Shown here one piece after another: positions 4,723 to 6,268 of a stretch of DNA of 6,268 nt. Position 1 is the stretch's first letter; each line of letters opens with the position of its first letter. The stretch lies in assembly GCA_014376915.1 (NCBI GenBank), contig JACMQP010000213.1, positions 1-6,268 of the forward strand, given 5' to 3'. The DNA is from Ramlibacter sp. GTDB lineage: Bacteria; Pseudomonadota; Gammaproteobacteria; Burkholderiales; Burkholderiaceae. A program made the translations under genes and the position numbers. The notes below the pieces were generated by a model. It was not told where the DNA came from. It did no database searches and worked only from the letters and a program-made list of their open reading frames with translations.

Positions 4723-5916
4723 ATGGCTTTGATCGAGGCGTCCTCCCCCCACACCATGAACACCTACGGCCGGGTGCCGATCGCGTTGTCGCATGGCCAG
4801 GGCCTGCGCGTGTGGGACGTCAACGGCAAGTCGTACCTGGACGCCCTGGCCGGCATCGCCGTCAACACCCTCGGTCACAACCACCCCAAGCTGGTGCCCG
4901 CGCTGCAGGACCAGATCGCCAAGATCATCCACAGCAGCAACTACTACCATGTGCCGAACCAGGAGAAACTGGCGGCCAAGCTGGTCGAGCTGTCGGGCAT
5001 GACCAACGTGTTCTTCTGCTCCACCGGGCTGGAAGCCAACGAGGCGGCGCTGAAGCTGGCGCGCAAGTTCGGCCACGACCGGGGCATCGAACGCCCGGAG
5101 ATCGTGGTCTACGAGAAGGCTTTCCACGGCCGCAGCCTCGCGACGCTGTCGGCCACCGGCAACGAGAAGGTGCAGAAGGGCTTCGGCCCGCTGGTCGAGG
5201 GCTTCATCCGCGTGCCGATGAACGACGTCGCCGCGCTCAAGGCGGCGACCGACGGCAATCCCAACGTGGTGGCGCTATTCTTCGAGACGATCCAGGGTGA
5301 AGGCGGCATCAACGCCATGCGGATCGACTACCTGCAGCAGGTGCGCGAACTGTGCGACCAGCGCAACTGGCTGCTGATGATCGACGAAGTGCAGTGCGGC
5401 ATGGGCCGCACCGGCAAGTGGTTCGCCCACCAGTGGGCCGGCATCGTGCCCGACGTCATGCCGCTGGCCAAGGGGTTGGGCTCGGGCGTGCCGGTCGGCG
5501 CGGTGGTCGCCGGCCCGAAAGCGGCCCGGATCTTCCAGCCCGGCAACCACGGCACGACTTTCGGCGGCAACCCGCTGGCGATGCGCGCGGGCGTCGAAAC
5601 CATCCGGATCATCGAAGAAGACGGCCTGCTGGAGAACGCCGCCCGGGTCGGCGCCCACCTGAAGGGCGCACTGGCGCGCGAACTGGGCGGGCTGAAGGGG
5701 GTGACAGAGGTGCGCGGCCAGGGGCTGATGATTGGCGTCGAACTGGTCAAGCCTTGCTCGGTGCTGACCACGCGGGCCGCGGAAGCGGGCCTGCTGATCA
5801 GCGTCACCGCCGACAACGTGATCCGGCTGGTTCCGCCCCTGATCATCACCGAAGCCGAGGCCGATGAAGTGGTGGCGCTGCTGGTGCCCCTGGTCAAGCA
5901 ATTTCTGTCGGAATGA
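4723..5916 (+). CDS. argD: Acetylornithine aminotransferase
   Basis: A PLP-dependent class III (ornithine/acetylornithine type) aminotransferase. It converts N-acetylglutamate 5-semialdehyde and glutamate to N-acetylornithine and 2-oxoglutarate, the fourth step from glutamate to arginine; many homologues also act on N-succinyl-diaminopimelate in lysine synthesis. The protein has 397 residues, a normal length. Landmarks: GHNHPKL near residue 51; the phosphate-binding turn CSTGLEANEAA (99-109); AFHGR (133-137) for the PLP ring; ETIQGEGG (188-195); the PLP-pyridine aspartate Asp221 in MIDEVQCGMGRTG; the Schiff-base lysine Lys250 in PLAKGLGSG; and GTTFGGNP (277-284). The ATG at 4723 is preceded by GGAGA (4712-4716) six bases away and begins the family homology. 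The in-frame ATGs at 4621/4624 would extend past the likely promoter. The stop is two bases before argF. ArgD is strongly favoured over ornithine or GABA aminotransferase by length and by the argF neighbour. Confidence 0.95.
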   Translation: MALIEASSPHTMNTYGRVPIALSHGQGLRVWDVNGKSYLDALAGIAVNTLGHNHPKLVPALQDQIAKIIHSSNYYHVPNQEKLAAKLVELSGMTNVFFCSTGLEANEAALKLARKFGHDRGIERPEIVVYEKAFHGRSLATLSATGNEKVQKGFGPLVEGFIRVPMNDVAALKAATDGNPNVVALFFETIQGEGGINAMRIDYLQQVRELCDQRNWLLMIDEVQCGMGRTGKWFAHQWAGIVPDVMPLAKGLGSGVPVGAVVAGPKAARIFQPGNHGTTFGGNPLAMRAGVETIRIIEEDGLLENAARVGAHLKGALARELGGLKGVTEVRGQGLMIGVELVKPCSVLTTRAAEAGLLISVTADNVIRLVPPLIITEAEADEVVALLVPLVKQFLSE

Positions 5917-5918
5917 CC

Positions 5919-6268
5919 ATGGCCGCCATCCGCCACTTCCTGCAGTTCAGCGACTTCACGGCCGACGAATGCGTGTGGGTGTTCGAGCGCGCCGCGCTGA
6001 TCAAGAAGAAATTCAAGGCCTACGAGAAATACCACCCGCTGGCCGACCGGACGCTGGCGATGATCTTCGAGAAGGCGTCCACCCGCACCCGGGTGAGTTT
6101 CGAGGCCGGTATGTACCAGCTGGGAGGCAGCGTCGTGCACCTGACTACGGGCGACAGCCAGCTGGGCCGGGCCGAGCCGATCGAGGACAGCGCGCGGGTG
6201 ATCAGCCGCATGGTCGACCTGGTGATGATCCGCACGTTCGGCCAGGACAAGATCGAGCGCTTCGCCGA
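5919..6268 (+). CDS. argF: Ornithine carbamoyltransferase, 3' end outside the window
   Basis: ArgF condenses carbamoyl phosphate with ornithine to give citrulline in arginine biosynthesis; it is a cytoplasmic trimer in most bacteria. Only the N-terminal 116 residues, the carbamoyl-phosphate-binding domain, lie in the window. Diagnostic parts are HFLQFSDFTADE near the start, the phosphate-binding signature FEKASTRTRVSFE with Ser54-Thr-Arg-Thr57, and HLTTGDSQLGRAEPIEDSARV including Ser80-Gln81. This carbamoyl-phosphate loop separates it from aspartate carbamoyltransferase-type sequences only in part, but the QLGRAEPIED stretch and the argD neighbour make OTCase clear. I prefer the ATG at 5919 because GGA at 5910-5912 lies six bases before it. 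An in-frame ATG at 5913 overlaps the argD stop as ATGA and would add Met-Thr. The gene is co-transcribed and probably translationally coupled with argD. Confidence 0.95.
   Translation, partial: MAAIRHFLQFSDFTADECVWVFERAALIKKKFKAYEKYHPLADRTLAMIFEKASTRTRVSFEAGMYQLGGSVVHLTTGDSQLGRAEPIEDSARVISRMVDLVMIRTFGQDKIERFA

Noticed and set aside
5275..5901. Long minus-strand open frames opposite argD
   Set aside because: Codon-bias shadows of argD; composition is His/Gln/Arg-rich, and there is no ribosome-binding site or homology.
1..6268. A mobile element, defence system, CRISPR array or novel gene cluster
   Set aside because: Every gene belongs to a known core or widespread family, composition is even, and no direct-repeat array, transposase, integrase or attachment site is visible.

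Overview
The window looks like ordinary core-genome DNA from a high-GC betaproteobacterium, most likely of the order Burkholderiales and the family Comamonadaceae (Acidovorax/Variovorax/Ramlibacter-like). The main reasons are the long form of ribosomal protein S20 starting [12 protein letters not shown], the presence of a DUF3579 gene beside argD and argF, and the pairing of a murJ gene with a sirB1-family gene divergent from rpsT. The placement rests on remembered family sequences, not on a search. GC content and codon use look even across the window. I see no insertion sequence, phage gene, CRISPR array, tRNA or rRNA.

Layout. Bases 1-1149 (+) hold the body of a major facilitator superfamily transporter whose start lies outside the window. 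It converges on a minus-strand pair: murJ (lipid II flippase, 3621 to 2056), then a SirB1-family protein (1997 to 1146). The transporter and SirB1 genes end on the same CTAG tetranucleotide. Divergent from murJ is rpsT (+, 3738-4046), ending in a strong hairpin that can also terminate the converging DUF3579 gene (-, 4504-4187). A 218-bp divergent intergenic region separates the DUF3579 gene from argD (+, 4723-5916), which is followed almost without gap by argF (+, 5919 to the window end, truncated).

Function. MurJ moves lipid II across the inner membrane for peptidoglycan synthesis. S20 is a primary 16S rRNA-binding protein of the small ribosomal subunit. ArgD and ArgF carry out the N-acetylornithine-forming and citrulline-forming steps of arginine biosynthesis and look translationally linked. 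The DUF3579 and SirB1 proteins have no settled biochemical role.

I did not find a previously undescribed multi-gene system. The observations most worth checking are a perfect 12-bp palindrome in the DUF3579/argD divergent promoter region, promoter-like elements placed so that sirB1 (and less clearly murJ) could be transcribed without a leader, a lysine in MurJ where E. coli has the essential Arg270, and the conserved-looking but uncharacterised DUF3579 gene next to argD/argF. No stretch longer than 300 bases lacks a gene; the largest gaps are 4505-4722 and 4047-4186.
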